From contig NZ_AP025511.1 of the NCBI RefSeq assembly GCF_024347635.1, positions 992,001 to 1,056,000 on the forward strand: a DNA stretch of 64,000 nt, given 5' to 3'. This DNA comes from Vibrio tasmaniensis. GTDB taxonomy: Bacteria > Pseudomonadota > Gammaproteobacteria > Enterobacterales > Vibrionaceae. The notes under the pieces are model-generated. The model ran no database searches. It saw only the letters and a list, made by a program, of their open reading frames with translations, and was not told where the DNA came from. Below, in pieces: positions 19,101 through 27,885 of the stretch (the first letter of the stretch is position 1; each line of letters begins with the position of its first letter). Both the position numbers and the translations under genes were made by a program.

Positions 19101-22100
19101 CTTGCAGAATTGTATTTGAAGCCTGTTGGCGACTTTAGCGGGGGATTTGAGTTAACGGTCATCGCAATTTCGACTGAACCAGATGGCGATACTGATGAGT
19201 TCCCAATGACATTAAAAGTTGAGTTAGCTCCTGTTGTTGATCAGAAAAATGATCAGGTCATCAGTACTCAAGGTATTGAAGACAGCCAAATTGGTTTGAA
19301 TCTTGAGCCCTCTGTGAATCAAGATATTGACGGCAGTGAGTCTTTAACTGGGTATGTGATTGACAGCCTTCCGGCTGTTCTGACTCTTTACTTTGATGGA
19401 AGTGTTATTGAAGTATCTGCTTCAGGGTTAGATTTAGAGAGCCTATTGGACAGCACAACGCCAACATTATCGGAGCTTTTAAACAGTGGAAGATTATCTG
19501 TAACAGCAACAGAAGATTTGAGTGGTACGTTCTCAATTCCGATCACTTATGAAGTGACTGATACATCGCCCACAGGAGCGACTGTTCTAAAAGATATTTC
19601 TGGGAATATTAGCGTCACAGTTGATGCGCGTGTAGAGCTAGACACTCGATTGGAAGGTTCGGCAGAGCTGTTGCAGAGTACGGATGGCACCCCCGTTGAT
19701 ATATCTAGCGCAGTGACATTCGTCGATGTGGATATCGATGGTTCAGAATACTTAGATTACATTTTGATTGAGATCCCTGACGGCTATTCGTTGATTGTTG
19801 AGCACCCCAATGGTGCCGCGCAAGATAGCTCTGGGAATTGGATTATATCTGCTGCCGGGCTAACCAGTGACTCTTTCCAAGAGCTTGCCGCTTATATTTT
19901 GAATAATGCGACCATTTCCAGTCCAAGTGATACCCCGGTACTGGATATTGTTGTCCGAGCTCGTGTGATTGATGGGGAAGATGCGAGATACATTAATGCG
20001 ACTTTCCCGCTGCAAATTACGGGGCATGATAGTGGTGGAGGCAGTTGCGATCCTGTAGGTCCCCCAAAACCGATTCAACCAGATGGTGAGATCAAGACCC
20101 CAGAAGGTGAAGATATTGACCTGACTGGAGTCCTAAATACCAATGTCGCGAGTGATTCCGATAACGAGATATCCTTCTACCTTCCTGCTGACTCGTTGCC
20201 TGAGGGCGTTGAGATTTCAGGGGCGGGCGTGATTGCCGAATACGATGCATCTGGTGAAGTTGTTGGTTACTCCGTTACCGCGGACGGTTTATCCAAGCTA
20301 ACGTTAACAGGGTTAGATGAAGATTTTTCTGGTTGTATCAACTTTACAATTAAGACTATTGAAACCTCTCCATGTAATGGTGACACAGTAACCACAGACC
20401 AAACCATCAGTATTCAAGTTCTACCCGTTGTGGACGACATTACAGTGTCGACAGACTCCACAACCATTCAAGAAGACATCGCGACAGACCTTAATCTTGA
20501 GCTTGTTCTTGGCGACAGCGTTGAAGATGGACAATTAATCACAGGTCAGGGAAATAGCGCTACTGGCAAAGAGTCCGTTAATTCTCTAACGGTAAGCATT
20601 TCTAATGGCGCAACCTTATCTGAAACTCCTACTGACACCGGGTTACTTGTTGATAATGGCGATGGGACATGGACTGTCAATGACCCTAGCCGTTTGAGTG
20701 ATGTGTTGGTGACGCCGCCTCTGCATTACAGCGGCGAGCTTACTTTAACGGTAAAAGCTAACATCACCGATAAAGCGGATTGTGTTACAGAAACGAATAC
20801 TCAAGATAAAACGACCGTGGTGACTATCACCGTTGAACCAGTAGCAGATGCTGCGAATTTGGTGACTCAGGATGTTCTTGGCGACGAAGATAACTACATT
20901 TCATTGTCATCACTTAGCGCAGAGCTGATTGACCAAGATGGTTCTGAAAACATGTCGCTGTCTCTGAAAGGTGTTCCTGAAGGGGCTGTTATAGCAATCA
21001 AGGTGGGAGATAGTTACGAATTAGTTCCCAACAACGGCACCGATGGCGGAACCTTCGATGGAAACCCTACCTATGAGTGGCAGCTCGATCCTAGTCAGCT
21101 TGCCAACCTCGTTATTCTACCTCCACGAGATTTCAGTGGTGATATTAATCTGTCTCTAGAAGCCATTACTCAAGAAATTGGCACGACTGATATTCGTTAT
21201 ACTGCATCTGAATTTACCGTGGGTGTGAATCCTATTGGTGATAAAGTTGAGTTCTTCGATTTACCAGAACAGCTCACTGGAAGTGAAGATGATGGCATTA
21301 CTATCCCACTTGATGCCAATAGTTTTGAAACCAACAGCGATGAATTCTTATCAATTACCGTAACGGTTAATGCAACTTCGGATCCGTCAGGGTTAGTCGG
21401 ATTAGATCGAATTCGAATTGGCTCAGAAACCAGTTCTTTTGTTCGTGTCGGTGATATTGTGCAGGCGACTATTCTTGTTAAGGCAAGCTCTGTCAATAAG
21501 TTGGAGTTCTTTGCGGGCGATGCATTTGGCAATCTTGATATCACGATTACAGGTCAAACTGTCGACAAGAATACGGTGTTGGGCAATCTAGTTACAGATA
21601 TTGGTGACCCAAGCTCGCAAGACATGACGCTTATCATTACACCAGAACCTGATGCGCCTTTACTAAGCGTTGAATACTCTTCAATTGTGGCTGAAGCAAG
21701 TGGCTCGGTTCCTCTTGGTTTAGACCTTTCTCTTGTAAATCCTGCTGATTCAGAAGTAGGCTTTATTACCATATATGATATCCCTGCAGGTTTGACGTTT
21801 TCACACGGAAGTATGGTTGATGGTCAATACGTGGTGGATTTAGCGGATGTACCTAACCTAGCGATAACAGGGGGCTACAACAGTGGAGATCAATTTGATC
21901 TAACGATTGAGCCGTCTGCAGAGATAGGCAACAACCAGGCAGTAGGGTTACCTCAAACACTATCGGTTGAATTTGTCGCTAATGGTGATTCTACAATCAC
22001 AGCGACAGATGAAAACGACCTACTGATTGGTGGCGCAGGCTCAGATAAATTTGTATTTGAATCTTCAGGCTTAGGCAGTACAGAGGCGCCAAGTTTAGAT

Positions 22101-22388
22101 GTGATTCAAGACTTCGATGCGTCGCCAAATACCGACGCCATTGACCTCTCTGGGATTCTTGGAAATTTGGGAATTACGACGGGCTTGGGGGCCACACAGT
22201 ACCTAGATTTAGAAGAATCTGGTAAGGGCGTGAAGATTTCCATTAAGCCTAACGGAGACGATGATGTTAGGCAAAATATCTTGTTAACTGATGTTACTTA
22301 TAATGACCTGACTCAAGGTGATAGTGGCATTGCACTAGAAGCTCAAATTTTACAACAAATGATAGATGACAAAAACTTAACGCTGTAA
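13191..22388 (+). CDS. Giant type I secreted adhesin, 3065 residues
   Basis: A very long acidic extracellular protein. Residues 1-50 form a distinct start (MDPILYIEVGGVVWQVFPDG), then a Ser/Pro linker near 85-100. From about 142 to 540 come four Ig-like units of about 100 residues with a D-G-G-D-G or similar opening and an AEGD/ADGD motif. About 540-1380 resembles the T1SS-143 repeat class, and about 1400-2900 holds cadherin/VCBS-like units with the recurring motif DxDGSE followed by L. A single RTX-like motif GGAGSDKF lies near 2947, followed by a C-terminal secretion region of the VCA0849 type. There is no N-terminal signal peptide. Units are all diverged, not identical copies. I saw no LapG-type TAAG cleavage motif in the first 130 residues. 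Its transporter genes follow directly. By family knowledge such proteins mediate attachment and biofilm formation; the receptor is unknown. Confidence 0.9.
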   Translation: MDPILYIEVGGVVWQVFPDGTWLQLPSAQIKVEGVQVVTIEPQNLEEALPLTEPQIAVVERQLEKVVTELVNNIASAPDQPSSVGDQPSSSASFIAYVRSTLEETLADAGFDTRPTDYVEEVRASSDGNLDILLPSALLTVDILDGGDGYENQFEVPSVTINGTAVDVRDGRTVLITITDVNGNTVTTTAITNNEAYVVNGVDLSSLAEGDLKVDAVINDDFGNSITANDATIKDTLANIDVDFDGFGDEFYNQFEISNGMLVGTIANVEDGQTISISVTDSQGATQEYTAAVSGGTWTLTLQDYSSFAEGELTVVASTVDIAGNPISATDTIIKDTLASITAAVDDGGDGVLNSFEIQSAKFFGTVQNVEEGQTVNIRISDSTTNVIVLTATVVNGAWAVEGVDLTSFADGDIKVTAETLDVAGNPAKATNSSGEVTIDTVSPIIDIDTLDGFSILAFRGGQLTTMQGTTNVAEGLPVYIEVNDGSETLVFEGVVDASGNWLVENIDVSSLNLSSEWTVDAKIFNTIGNEAVDDMPSIILPESVVFRENVIGIFGDETQTSDIRIDFAKLSFSEDQNLAELLTSQGFSITVTVSDDKQSLTGIRSDGQLVFDAAISGSNVNIKFHTVVDQDAGLDSIQTALIIEGLQTDADKTTELVIGHLPIVIKDSEPLIFDESYDVIEGAFTSGNVLNNDIDLDTQLTIKSVEVDGTTKTISGSSPVSFTTSEGLLTVFANGHWNFSANRNLDHTISQNITFNYVAGDASNDFGNGTAVINITDGAAGQIVGGSATTIETDVSDGVQTVVGQFTVLGSSDNPDPDSLVFNLDTLNQLDALNITTSEVLIPLSYTLSADGKVITAQVGGETIFTLTLAGSSSGDDVLANVTLVLNKPLNHELVKDSFTLPMIIEGNDLDGTPLGEGRFEWIVKDGTDPELVSVSNVSINESDLVSGTISSTGVFSLNLGSDYEGALFFNLADQPLLFSGGEQIVYTLSPNGNLLTGYIGSVSAENIAFTLSFPPIDSQVDSDVTYTFTLNKGLDQSSTTDQIPFVVTARDDDNDETQLTLNVSITDGGNPTIGSGTVELSEIPIADSTPPGIGSTANVSLAVTAGNDPLVFLGLDVKTGQAVLDSDSVAVTRNGEALTWRDNGNGTFDAVLANGDAVFKIRLPEDFSLEAKGSTSVTIVIELYQSIDHGVGAKDTELTIPASIVTIDSDGSRDTQESNIKIYDGTNPKISVIGKISVDEDGLLGDSEQIGVEDSTPSLGIIEGSDDVASVTVNTAAFDALLYKSGGKVISLQPVDSNGWYYGQDSDDKNVFRIRFNTDGKTEFDLYAPLDHAYGDNGENNLALDFELTVNDADGDSSDPTIYVVNVKDAIPVARSGSIEMVEGDNLNGQFLTEEFAGADGAVIVSFDYRGTTYTFTDVITLIEIDLINDSVTGQPSSIYGKFTLSSDGTYQLTTNPNVTTDPDDPRLVDEIKYLVRDTDGDEVTSTATLILDDNEGFIRYEDSETTEDNDAIIVVSVATGDVDQNETVTAIEFSEASLNGGSLYLDGELLKVVDGKVTLSGDKLVAIDGQFTGPNGQLTYRPALNESNTTSTVTLAVNAVISTDTLPKQLTASVAVSVLPVADVPDWSDSVFSYRSVEDDSTAIKLNITAQLFDQDSPTPSETLSYKISGIPDGLNITLNGNAVKEGKEYTQSQIDKMEIRADENLAGRFEFEITAIATEAGNTFADPADKTAETVHTVTVKISPDADAPHVSVKDYKGLEDEKIVLNEVIDGVLTDTDGSESLSYIIEVQDGWSIEGEGTAKIGNNSYSVTAAAIASGKAYIQPKEDISSFTEDLYIKVTAVATESTVDSLVPINGQASSDTKTINIFLKGVVDEPTAVDGGNGHWQYDSDSKIISNQSVLNEDGLIQLDFVVQTTDDDLSEEINILLTNIPTGTLLVDSTGQPVSLTIAYIDDVTGPVLQVSNTQLAELYLKPVGDFSGGFELTVIAISTEPDGDTDEFPMTLKVELAPVVDQKNDQVISTQGIEDSQIGLNLEPSVNQDIDGSESLTGYVIDSLPAVLTLYFDGSVIEVSASGLDLESLLDSTTPTLSELLNSGRLSVTATEDLSGTFSIPITYEVTDTSPTGATVLKDISGNISVTVDARVELDTRLEGSAELLQSTDGTPVDISSAVTFVDVDIDGSEYLDYILIEIPDGYSLIVEHPNGAAQDSSGNWIISAAGLTSDSFQELAAYILNNATISSPSDTPVLDIVVRARVIDGEDARYINATFPLQITGHDSGGGSCDPVGPPKPIQPDGEIKTPEGEDIDLTGVLNTNVASDSDNEISFYLPADSLPEGVEISGAGVIAEYDASGEVVGYSVTADGLSKLTLTGLDEDFSGCINFTIKTIETSPCNGDTVTTDQTISIQVLPVVDDITVSTDSTTIQEDIATDLNLELVLGDSVEDGQLITGQGNSATGKESVNSLTVSISNGATLSETPTDTGLLVDNGDGTWTVNDPSRLSDVLVTPPLHYSGELTLTVKANITDKADCVTETNTQDKTTVVTITVEPVADAANLVTQDVLGDEDNYISLSSLSAELIDQDGSENMSLSLKGVPEGAVIAIKVGDSYELVPNNGTDGGTFDGNPTYEWQLDPSQLANLVILPPRDFSGDINLSLEAITQEIGTTDIRYTASEFTVGVNPIGDKVEFFDLPEQLTGSEDDGITIPLDANSFETNSDEFLSITVTVNATSDPSGLVGLDRIRIGSETSSFVRVGDIVQATILVKASSVNKLEFFAGDAFGNLDITITGQTVDKNTVLGNLVTDIGDPSSQDMTLIITPEPDAPLLSVEYSSIVAEASGSVPLGLDLSLVNPADSEVGFITIYDIPAGLTFSHGSMVDGQYVVDLADVPNLAITGGYNSGDQFDLTIEPSAEIGNNQAVGLPQTLSVEFVANGDSTITATDENDLLIGGAGSDKFVFESSGLGSTEAPSLDVIQDFDASPNTDAIDLSGILGNLGITTGLGATQYLDLEESGKGVKISIKPNGDDDVRQNILLTDVTYNDLTQGDSGIALEAQILQQMIDDKNLTL

Positions 22389-22421
22389 GTTAGATGTACG
22401 GTCTATAAAAGGAAGTTTAGA

Positions 22422-24581
22422 TTGGTAGAACAAAAAGACAGCTGGCTAGGTTGTGTTGAGTGGCTATGTGAGCATTTTAATGTTCGAAACCATCCTTCTA
22501 AAATAGTGTCTGGCCTACCTTTAGATAAAGGAAGGCTCAATGAATCCCTTTTCCCAAGAGCCATTGAGAAATCGGGCTTAACTCTGAGCCACGTAAAAAA
22601 AGAATTACTGACTCAATGTCAGTTCCCTGTTGTTGCGGTTAATTCCGCGACAGGGAGTCCCCTTGTTGTAATTCAAGGTTCCGGTGACGATTTTCAAGTA
22701 TTGGATTGCGAAACCAACTCAAACCAACAAACGTCATTAAAAGAATTGGTTGCTCAAGTCGAATCGTATGTTTGGCAAGTGGGTGCTCAAGCGCTTGATG
22801 ATGCTCGCGTTCAATCCCATGAACGCAGCGAGAATAAGTCCAACCCCCGTTGGTTGTGGCGTGTCGTCAAAGAAGTAAAACCCTGGTACAGAGACCTGTT
22901 TATCGCTTCGTTCTTGATCAACGTACTGGCGTTGGTGGTTCCACTTTTTACCATGAATGTGTACGACCGTGTGGTTCCGAACCAAGCGTTTAATACGCTG
23001 TGGGTGTTGGCGGCAGGTGTAGGTATTGTCGTTGTATTTGATTGGGTGTTGAGAAGCTCACGAAGCTCAGTGACTGACATGGCTGGGCGCTATATTGATA
23101 ACAAGTTGTCATCTCAGCTGTTCTCTAAAGTCCTTGGTATGAAGTTGGAAAATCGACCTCAATCAGTAGGAGCATTTGCCAGACAGCTTCAAGATTTCGA
23201 TAGCGTTAAAGATTTTTTCACTTCTATTTCTTTGGTTACTTTAGTCGACCTGCCGTTCACCTTGTTATTCCTATTCCTTATCGGCTGGCTCGGTGGCGCG
23301 ATGATGTTTATCCCTGTCGCGATCATGTTGGTCTTGATTGTGCTGAGCATTGCGATGAAAGGTAAAGTCGAGAAAACATTCGATGAAACCGCACGTTTGT
23401 CGACCCAAAGACAAGCACAGCTGTTTGACTGCTTAACAATCCTTCCGGATATCAAGCAAAACAATGCTGAGGGTATTACCCAGAAACGTTGGGAACAGAC
23501 GATTTCATCGCTCTCTCAATGGCAGACTCAATCTCGTCATTACTCTAATATCGTGACTCATTCCATTCAGTCGAGTCAGCAGATCGTCACCATCACTCTG
23601 ATCATATTCGGTGTGTATCAGATCTCTGAAGGCTTGCTGAGCATGGGTGGCTTGATAGCGGTGGTGATGTTGAGTGGGCGTGCTGCGAGCTCAGTGAATC
23701 AACTTTCTCTTTTAATGTTGAGGTTCCAACAAACACGCTCAGCCGTTGAAGGCCTCAACCAGATCATGGACTTACCACAAGAAGAATCTAAGCACCAAGT
23801 GATCGACAAGGGTGATTTTGCTGGTGGAGTCAGATTAGACGAGGTCACGTTTACCTATCCTGATACTCAAAGCCCAGCGTTGAAAGATATTTCTCTTGAT
23901 ATTAAGCCGGGCGAGCGAGTTGGTCTTGTCGGTGCGGCAGGTGCCGGAAAAACCACACTTTTATCGATTGTGGCTCGTCAGTATTTGCCCACAACAGGGC
24001 AAGCTTTTTACCAAGAGATCGATGGGCAATTATGGCCAACCAGTGTTTTGCGTAGCGGAATGGGTTGGGTCGGACAAACCACTAATCTTATCTTTGGCAG
24101 TGTTTACGACAACGTCACCTTAGGTGCGACTAACGTTGATGAAGAAAAGCTAAGACAAGCGCTGCAACAGTCAGGGCTGAGCGGTTATATGGGGCGCTTG
24201 AGTAACGGCTTAGAAACGCCAGTCGGCGAGGGTGGTCGATTGCTTTCAGGAGGCCAACGACAAGCTGTGGCAATCGCAAGGGCGCTTTATCGCTGTCCAA
24301 AATTACTGATCATGGATGAGCCTACTAGCGCACTTGATAATCAAGCTGAGATACAGTTCTTCAATGCACTTCAAAGTATGCCAAGAGAAACTTCAATGCT
24401 GATCAGCTCACACAAATCTTCATTCTTGATGATGTGTGACCGAGTGGTTGTGTTGGATAAAGGTCAAATCGTAGCTGAGGGTGAGCCAAAAGATATCCTC
24501 TCTCTACAGAAGAAAAGTGTACCCAAAGGGGCGAGTCGAATTAAGACGGTTTCAGTGGTGAAGGGAGGCCGTCATGAGTAA
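22422..24581 (+). CDS. Type I secretion ABC transporter (LapB/RtxB-like)
   Basis: A 719-residue inner membrane exporter. Residues 1-120 are a C39-like domain that lacks a catalytic Cys-His arrangement, so it should bind and not cleave the substrate. Membrane helices span about 155-430. The nucleotide-binding domain (about 460-700) shows Walker A GAAGAGKTT, the signature LLSGGQRQAVAIARAL, Walker B LLIMDEPTSALD and the H-loop SSHKS. By family knowledge it powers one-step export of the adhesin with the HlyD and TolC partners. Translation begins at TTG 22422, seven bases after AAGGAAG; no ATG fits. It lies 33 bp after the adhesin and overlaps the HlyD gene by 8 bp. Confidence 0.93.
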   Translation: MVEQKDSWLGCVEWLCEHFNVRNHPSKIVSGLPLDKGRLNESLFPRAIEKSGLTLSHVKKELLTQCQFPVVAVNSATGSPLVVIQGSGDDFQVLDCETNSNQQTSLKELVAQVESYVWQVGAQALDDARVQSHERSENKSNPRWLWRVVKEVKPWYRDLFIASFLINVLALVVPLFTMNVYDRVVPNQAFNTLWVLAAGVGIVVVFDWVLRSSRSSVTDMAGRYIDNKLSSQLFSKVLGMKLENRPQSVGAFARQLQDFDSVKDFFTSISLVTLVDLPFTLLFLFLIGWLGGAMMFIPVAIMLVLIVLSIAMKGKVEKTFDETARLSTQRQAQLFDCLTILPDIKQNNAEGITQKRWEQTISSLSQWQTQSRHYSNIVTHSIQSSQQIVTITLIIFGVYQISEGLLSMGGLIAVVMLSGRAASSVNQLSLLMLRFQQTRSAVEGLNQIMDLPQEESKHQVIDKGDFAGGVRLDEVTFTYPDTQSPALKDISLDIKPGERVGLVGAAGAGKTTLLSIVARQYLPTTGQAFYQEIDGQLWPTSVLRSGMGWVGQTTNLIFGSVYDNVTLGATNVDEEKLRQALQQSGLSGYMGRLSNGLETPVGEGGRLLSGGQRQAVAIARALYRCPKLLIMDEPTSALDNQAEIQFFNALQSMPRETSMLISSHKSSFLMMCDRVVVLDKGQIVAEGEPKDILSLQKKSVPKGASRIKTVSVVKGGRHE

Positions 24582-25899
24582 TGATATTCAATGGACCAAC
24601 AACCACTTGGCATTCCGTTCTCGTAAGCTGATTTGGCTAAGCGCTCTACTCATTGTCTCGATTATCGGTTGGGCGACGTGGGCAACATTGGAAGAAGTGG
24701 TTATCGGCGAGGGCAAAGTCGTTCCTAGCCTTTCTGTACAAACCATTCAGAGTTTAGAGGGCGGCTTGGTTCAAGAGATCATGGTGCGACAAGGTCAATC
24801 TGTGGTGAAAGGACAGCCTTTAGCTAAGTTAGAAGATACTCGTTTTAAAGCGGCTTTTTTAGAGTCGGCTCAACAAGCGGATACCTTGCTGGCTCAGCAA
24901 TTAAGATTGAAAGCGGAGCTGTCGACAGTCGTTTTAAATAATGATGCAAAAGAGTGGTTTGAACGAGTGGTCTTGGTGCCACAAGATATTGTCATCGATG
25001 TATCGAGCCATCCGGCATTAATGAACGCCAAAGCCAACTATCGAGAACGTTTAGGTCAGTTGAAATCGGAACTGGAAGAAGCGGCACTTCGCATTGAACA
25101 ACAAGACCAAGCGCGTGTCGATACGCTCAATAATATTCAGACTTTAGAAAGCAGCCTCGATATCGTTATTCGAGAGCGCAACATGTTGAAAGATGTGGTT
25201 GCTAGCGGTGCGGTTGCAGAAGTTGAGCTGCTGAAACTGAACCGTGATGTGGTCAAGCTGAAAGGCGATATTGCCAGCTCAAAAGTGGCGGCTCAGAAAC
25301 AGATTGCTGCTTACTCAGAATCGATAGCCGATCACCGCAGTATTGCACTCGATTTTCGTGCCAAGGTACAAGGTCAATTGAATGAAGTGGCCAGCAAAAT
25401 CGCGCAATTGAACGAAAGCCAACAGGCAATTGCCGACCAACTGAAACGAACTCAAATCTTAGCGCCAGTTGACGGAACGGTGAAAGAGATATTCGTTCGT
25501 ACTATTGGCGGTGTTGTTCGTCCCGGCGAGCCGATTATTGAGATCATTCCATCAAACAGTGATTTGATTGTCGAAGCGAGGATCTCTCCACAAGATATCG
25601 CGTTTGTTCACAATGGATTAGGCGCAACCGTTAAATTCACGGCGTATGACTTTGTTATCTATGGTGGCCTAAAAGGCAAAGTCACTTATGTGAGTGCCGA
25701 TGCCTTACAAACGGAAGACGGTAATGCCTATTATCGCGCCCATATTCAGTTAAACGAAGACCAGCAACAAAACTCTGCCTTTAGCATTATCCCAGGGATG
25801 CAAGTCGCGGTTGATATCTTGACCGGAGAAAAAACAGTATTGAGTTATTGGTTAAAACCTATTTTACGAGCTAAGGAAAACTCACTTCGCGAACGATGA
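24574..25899 (+). CDS. HlyD-family type I secretion adaptor
   Basis: A 441-residue membrane fusion protein: one N-terminal membrane helix (about residues 20-38, LSALLIVSIIGWATW), a lipoyl/barrel-sandwich half, a long coiled coil from about 85 to 290, then the second lipoyl half (ILAPVDGTVKEIFVRTIGGV) and a beta-barrel. These are the hallmarks of LapC/HlyD/AprE proteins. It bridges the ABC transporter and outer membrane channel. The ATG overlaps the end of the transporter gene and is preceded by GGGAGG, so expression is coupled. Confidence 0.93.
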   Translation: MSNDIQWTNNHLAFRSRKLIWLSALLIVSIIGWATWATLEEVVIGEGKVVPSLSVQTIQSLEGGLVQEIMVRQGQSVVKGQPLAKLEDTRFKAAFLESAQQADTLLAQQLRLKAELSTVVLNNDAKEWFERVVLVPQDIVIDVSSHPALMNAKANYRERLGQLKSELEEAALRIEQQDQARVDTLNNIQTLESSLDIVIRERNMLKDVVASGAVAEVELLKLNRDVVKLKGDIASSKVAAQKQIAAYSESIADHRSIALDFRAKVQGQLNEVASKIAQLNESQQAIADQLKRTQILAPVDGTVKEIFVRTIGGVVRPGEPIIEIIPSNSDLIVEARISPQDIAFVHNGLGATVKFTAYDFVIYGGLKGKVTYVSADALQTEDGNAYYRAHIQLNEDQQQNSAFSIIPGMQVAVDILTGEKTVLSYWLKPILRAKENSLRER

Positions 25900-25933
25900 A
25901 GTGGGTTAAAGCATAAATATAAAAGGAAGTGTA

Positions 25934-27247
25934 ATGCATTCAAAATTCTTACTCTCTTCTTGCTTACTCATGAGCGGGCTGTCTCAAGCAGCCTCATTAG
26001 AAGAGTCCGTGGCCTTTGCCATCGACTATAGCCCAGAGATATTGGCGCAATACTCCCGATACCAATCGGTTGTCAGAGACGGAGATGCTGCAAGTGGTTT
26101 GTATATGCCACAAGTCAATTTGTACGCGGCGGCAGGCTATGAAGAGACGCGCTATAACAGCGGAAGCAAACTCGATACTGACGACCGTGGGCTAACGCGA
26201 ACCGAAATTGGCGTTAAAGTTTCCCAGTTACTTTTCGATGGCTTTAAAACGACGTCGAATGTCGACCGATTAACCTTCGAAGCGGAAGCTGAGCGTCTAA
26301 CTCTGATTTCGCGCGCTGAAAATGTCTCGTTAGATGTGGTGAGAAACTATCTCGATATTCTCAAGGCAGAGACGTTACTTGAACTGTCTAAGCGTAACGT
26401 AAAAGAGCACCAAGAGATCTATCAAGATATCCAAGATAAAAAGAGCAAAGGTTTGAGTAGCAATTCGGATCTGGCTCAGATCTCTGCGCGTGTTGCGACG
26501 GCGCAATCTTCACTGATCGCAGCTCAAAACAACCTGTTTGATTTACAAACTCAGTACCTTCGCTTAGTCGGCAAGCCAGCTGTGAACTTGGTTTATCCCC
26601 GTTTTGATTATGCTCTGTTACCAAGCTCAGCACAGGTCGCGCTTGAACAGGCTGTCGAGAATCACCCTGAAATCCAAGCCTCTTTGCTTGATATTGATGC
26701 CGCTCGTAAAGAGATGCGCCGCGAGAAGGGAGACTACTACCCAGAGCTTAAACTCGAGCTTCATGCCAACAAAAATGACAACGTATCTAACCCACCGGGT
26801 GGTGTTGATGAAGATGCGCGTATCATGTTAACGATGGATTACGACTTGTTTAATGGCTTCTCTACCGACTCTCGCGTGGAATCATCTGCGTGGCGAGTTG
26901 AAGAAGCAAGAGCAATCAGATTAAGAACGGAGCGTGAGGTTAAAGAGGGAACCCAGCTAGCTTGGAACGCCTATAAGATGCTTGAACAACAAAAGTCTCT
27001 TCTTCAGCAGAACGTGGATGCAGCAAAAATTGCAGAGCTTGGCTATATTCAACAATTTAATGTTGGCAGACGAAGCTTGCTGGATGTGCTCGATGCAAAA
27101 GTGGAAGTGTTCTTGGCTCGAAGAAACTTCATCAGCACTGAATACGATCAAACGTTAGCGGCATACCGCGTATTGAACGCGATGGGCATGTTGACCTACG
27201 CATTAAGGGTTGAACACCCAGAAGAATGGCAAGGGGAGAACAAGTAA
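25934..27247 (+). CDS. TolC-family outer membrane channel of the type I system
   Basis: A 437-residue outer membrane factor with signal peptide (MHSKFLLSSCLLMSGLSQA) and two OEP repeats, including the long helical segments typical of the periplasmic tunnel (SRAENVSLDVVRNYLDILKA) and the second-repeat motif FNVGRRSLLDVLDAK. AAGGAAG lies just upstream of ATG. A 34-bp spacer separates it from the HlyD gene, and its stop codon overlaps the next start (TAATG). By family knowledge it forms the outer exit duct for the adhesin. It resembles AggA/LapE. Confidence 0.92.
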   Translation: MHSKFLLSSCLLMSGLSQAASLEESVAFAIDYSPEILAQYSRYQSVVRDGDAASGLYMPQVNLYAAAGYEETRYNSGSKLDTDDRGLTRTEIGVKVSQLLFDGFKTTSNVDRLTFEAEAERLTLISRAENVSLDVVRNYLDILKAETLLELSKRNVKEHQEIYQDIQDKKSKGLSSNSDLAQISARVATAQSSLIAAQNNLFDLQTQYLRLVGKPAVNLVYPRFDYALLPSSAQVALEQAVENHPEIQASLLDIDAARKEMRREKGDYYPELKLELHANKNDNVSNPPGGVDEDARIMLTMDYDLFNGFSTDSRVESSAWRVEEARAIRLRTEREVKEGTQLAWNAYKMLEQQKSLLQQNVDAAKIAELGYIQQFNVGRRSLLDVLDAKVEVFLARRNFISTEYDQTLAAYRVLNAMGMLTYALRVEHPEEWQGENK

Positions 27248-27885
27248 TGAGACATTTTAAACTAGCGCTACTTAGTTCAATCTTGCTGATGGGGTGTGCA
27301 GAAACGCCCGACACGACAATGACTCGCCATCAAATTGATGATCTCGCGGATGATGACCGTGACGGTGTGATTAACCAACGAGACCTTTGTGCTGATACGC
27401 CAGAAGGTGTGACGGTAGACATTAAAGGCTGTGCAAACTGGAAAATTGTCGAAGACGTTGAAGTCTTAAGCGTGGCATTTGATTTCGATAAATATGTGCT
27501 TAAACCAGAGCACACAGCCGTTCTCAACGAATTAGTGCGTTTGCTTGGTGAACAGCCAGATGCATCAGTGACTTTAGTGGGTGATACGAGTTCAGAAGGT
27601 ACCAACGTTTATAACAAAGCACTGGCCAAGAAAAGGACTGGCGTGATTCGAGACGCTCTGATTGACAGAGGCATCGATGGGGCGCGAATCTTCGAACAAG
27701 AATTTACTCAGATAACCAGCTTAACTCAGCACCTTCACAAGCGTAAGCGTAGAACCATTGCAGTGTTAAAAACAGAGAGCATGGAAGTGAATCCATCTTG
27801 GAATATCTTTACCTCAGAGATGCAACTCGACAGCAATAGTGATGTTGAATCTAAGACATCGATTGATTCAGTAGGAGGCCAGTAA
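27247..27885 (+). CDS. OmpA-family lipoprotein of the adhesin operon
   Basis: A 212-residue lipoprotein with lipobox LLMGC at residues 11-15. A short calcium-binding-like segment follows (DDDRDGVINQRDLCADTPEG, like thrombospondin type 3 repeats), then an OmpA/MotB peptidoglycan-binding domain at about 75-175 (AFDFDKYVLKP ... LAKKRTGVIRDALIDRG). The residue after the lipid-bearing Cys is Ala, favouring outer membrane sorting. It overlaps both neighbours by TAATG junctions. By family knowledge it ties the outer membrane to peptidoglycan; a role in stabilising the secretion channel or surface retention of the adhesin is inference. Confidence 0.88.
   Translation: MRHFKLALLSSILLMGCAETPDTTMTRHQIDDLADDDRDGVINQRDLCADTPEGVTVDIKGCANWKIVEDVEVLSVAFDFDKYVLKPEHTAVLNELVRLLGEQPDASVTLVGDTSSEGTNVYNKALAKKRTGVIRDALIDRGIDGARIFEQEFTQITSLTQHLHKRKRRTIAVLKTESMEVNPSWNIFTSEMQLDSNSDVESKTSIDSVGGQ

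Noticed and set aside
21990-22100. RTX toxin
   Set aside because: Only one RTX-like nonapeptide motif is present and there are no toxin domains; the protein is an adhesin with a type I signal.
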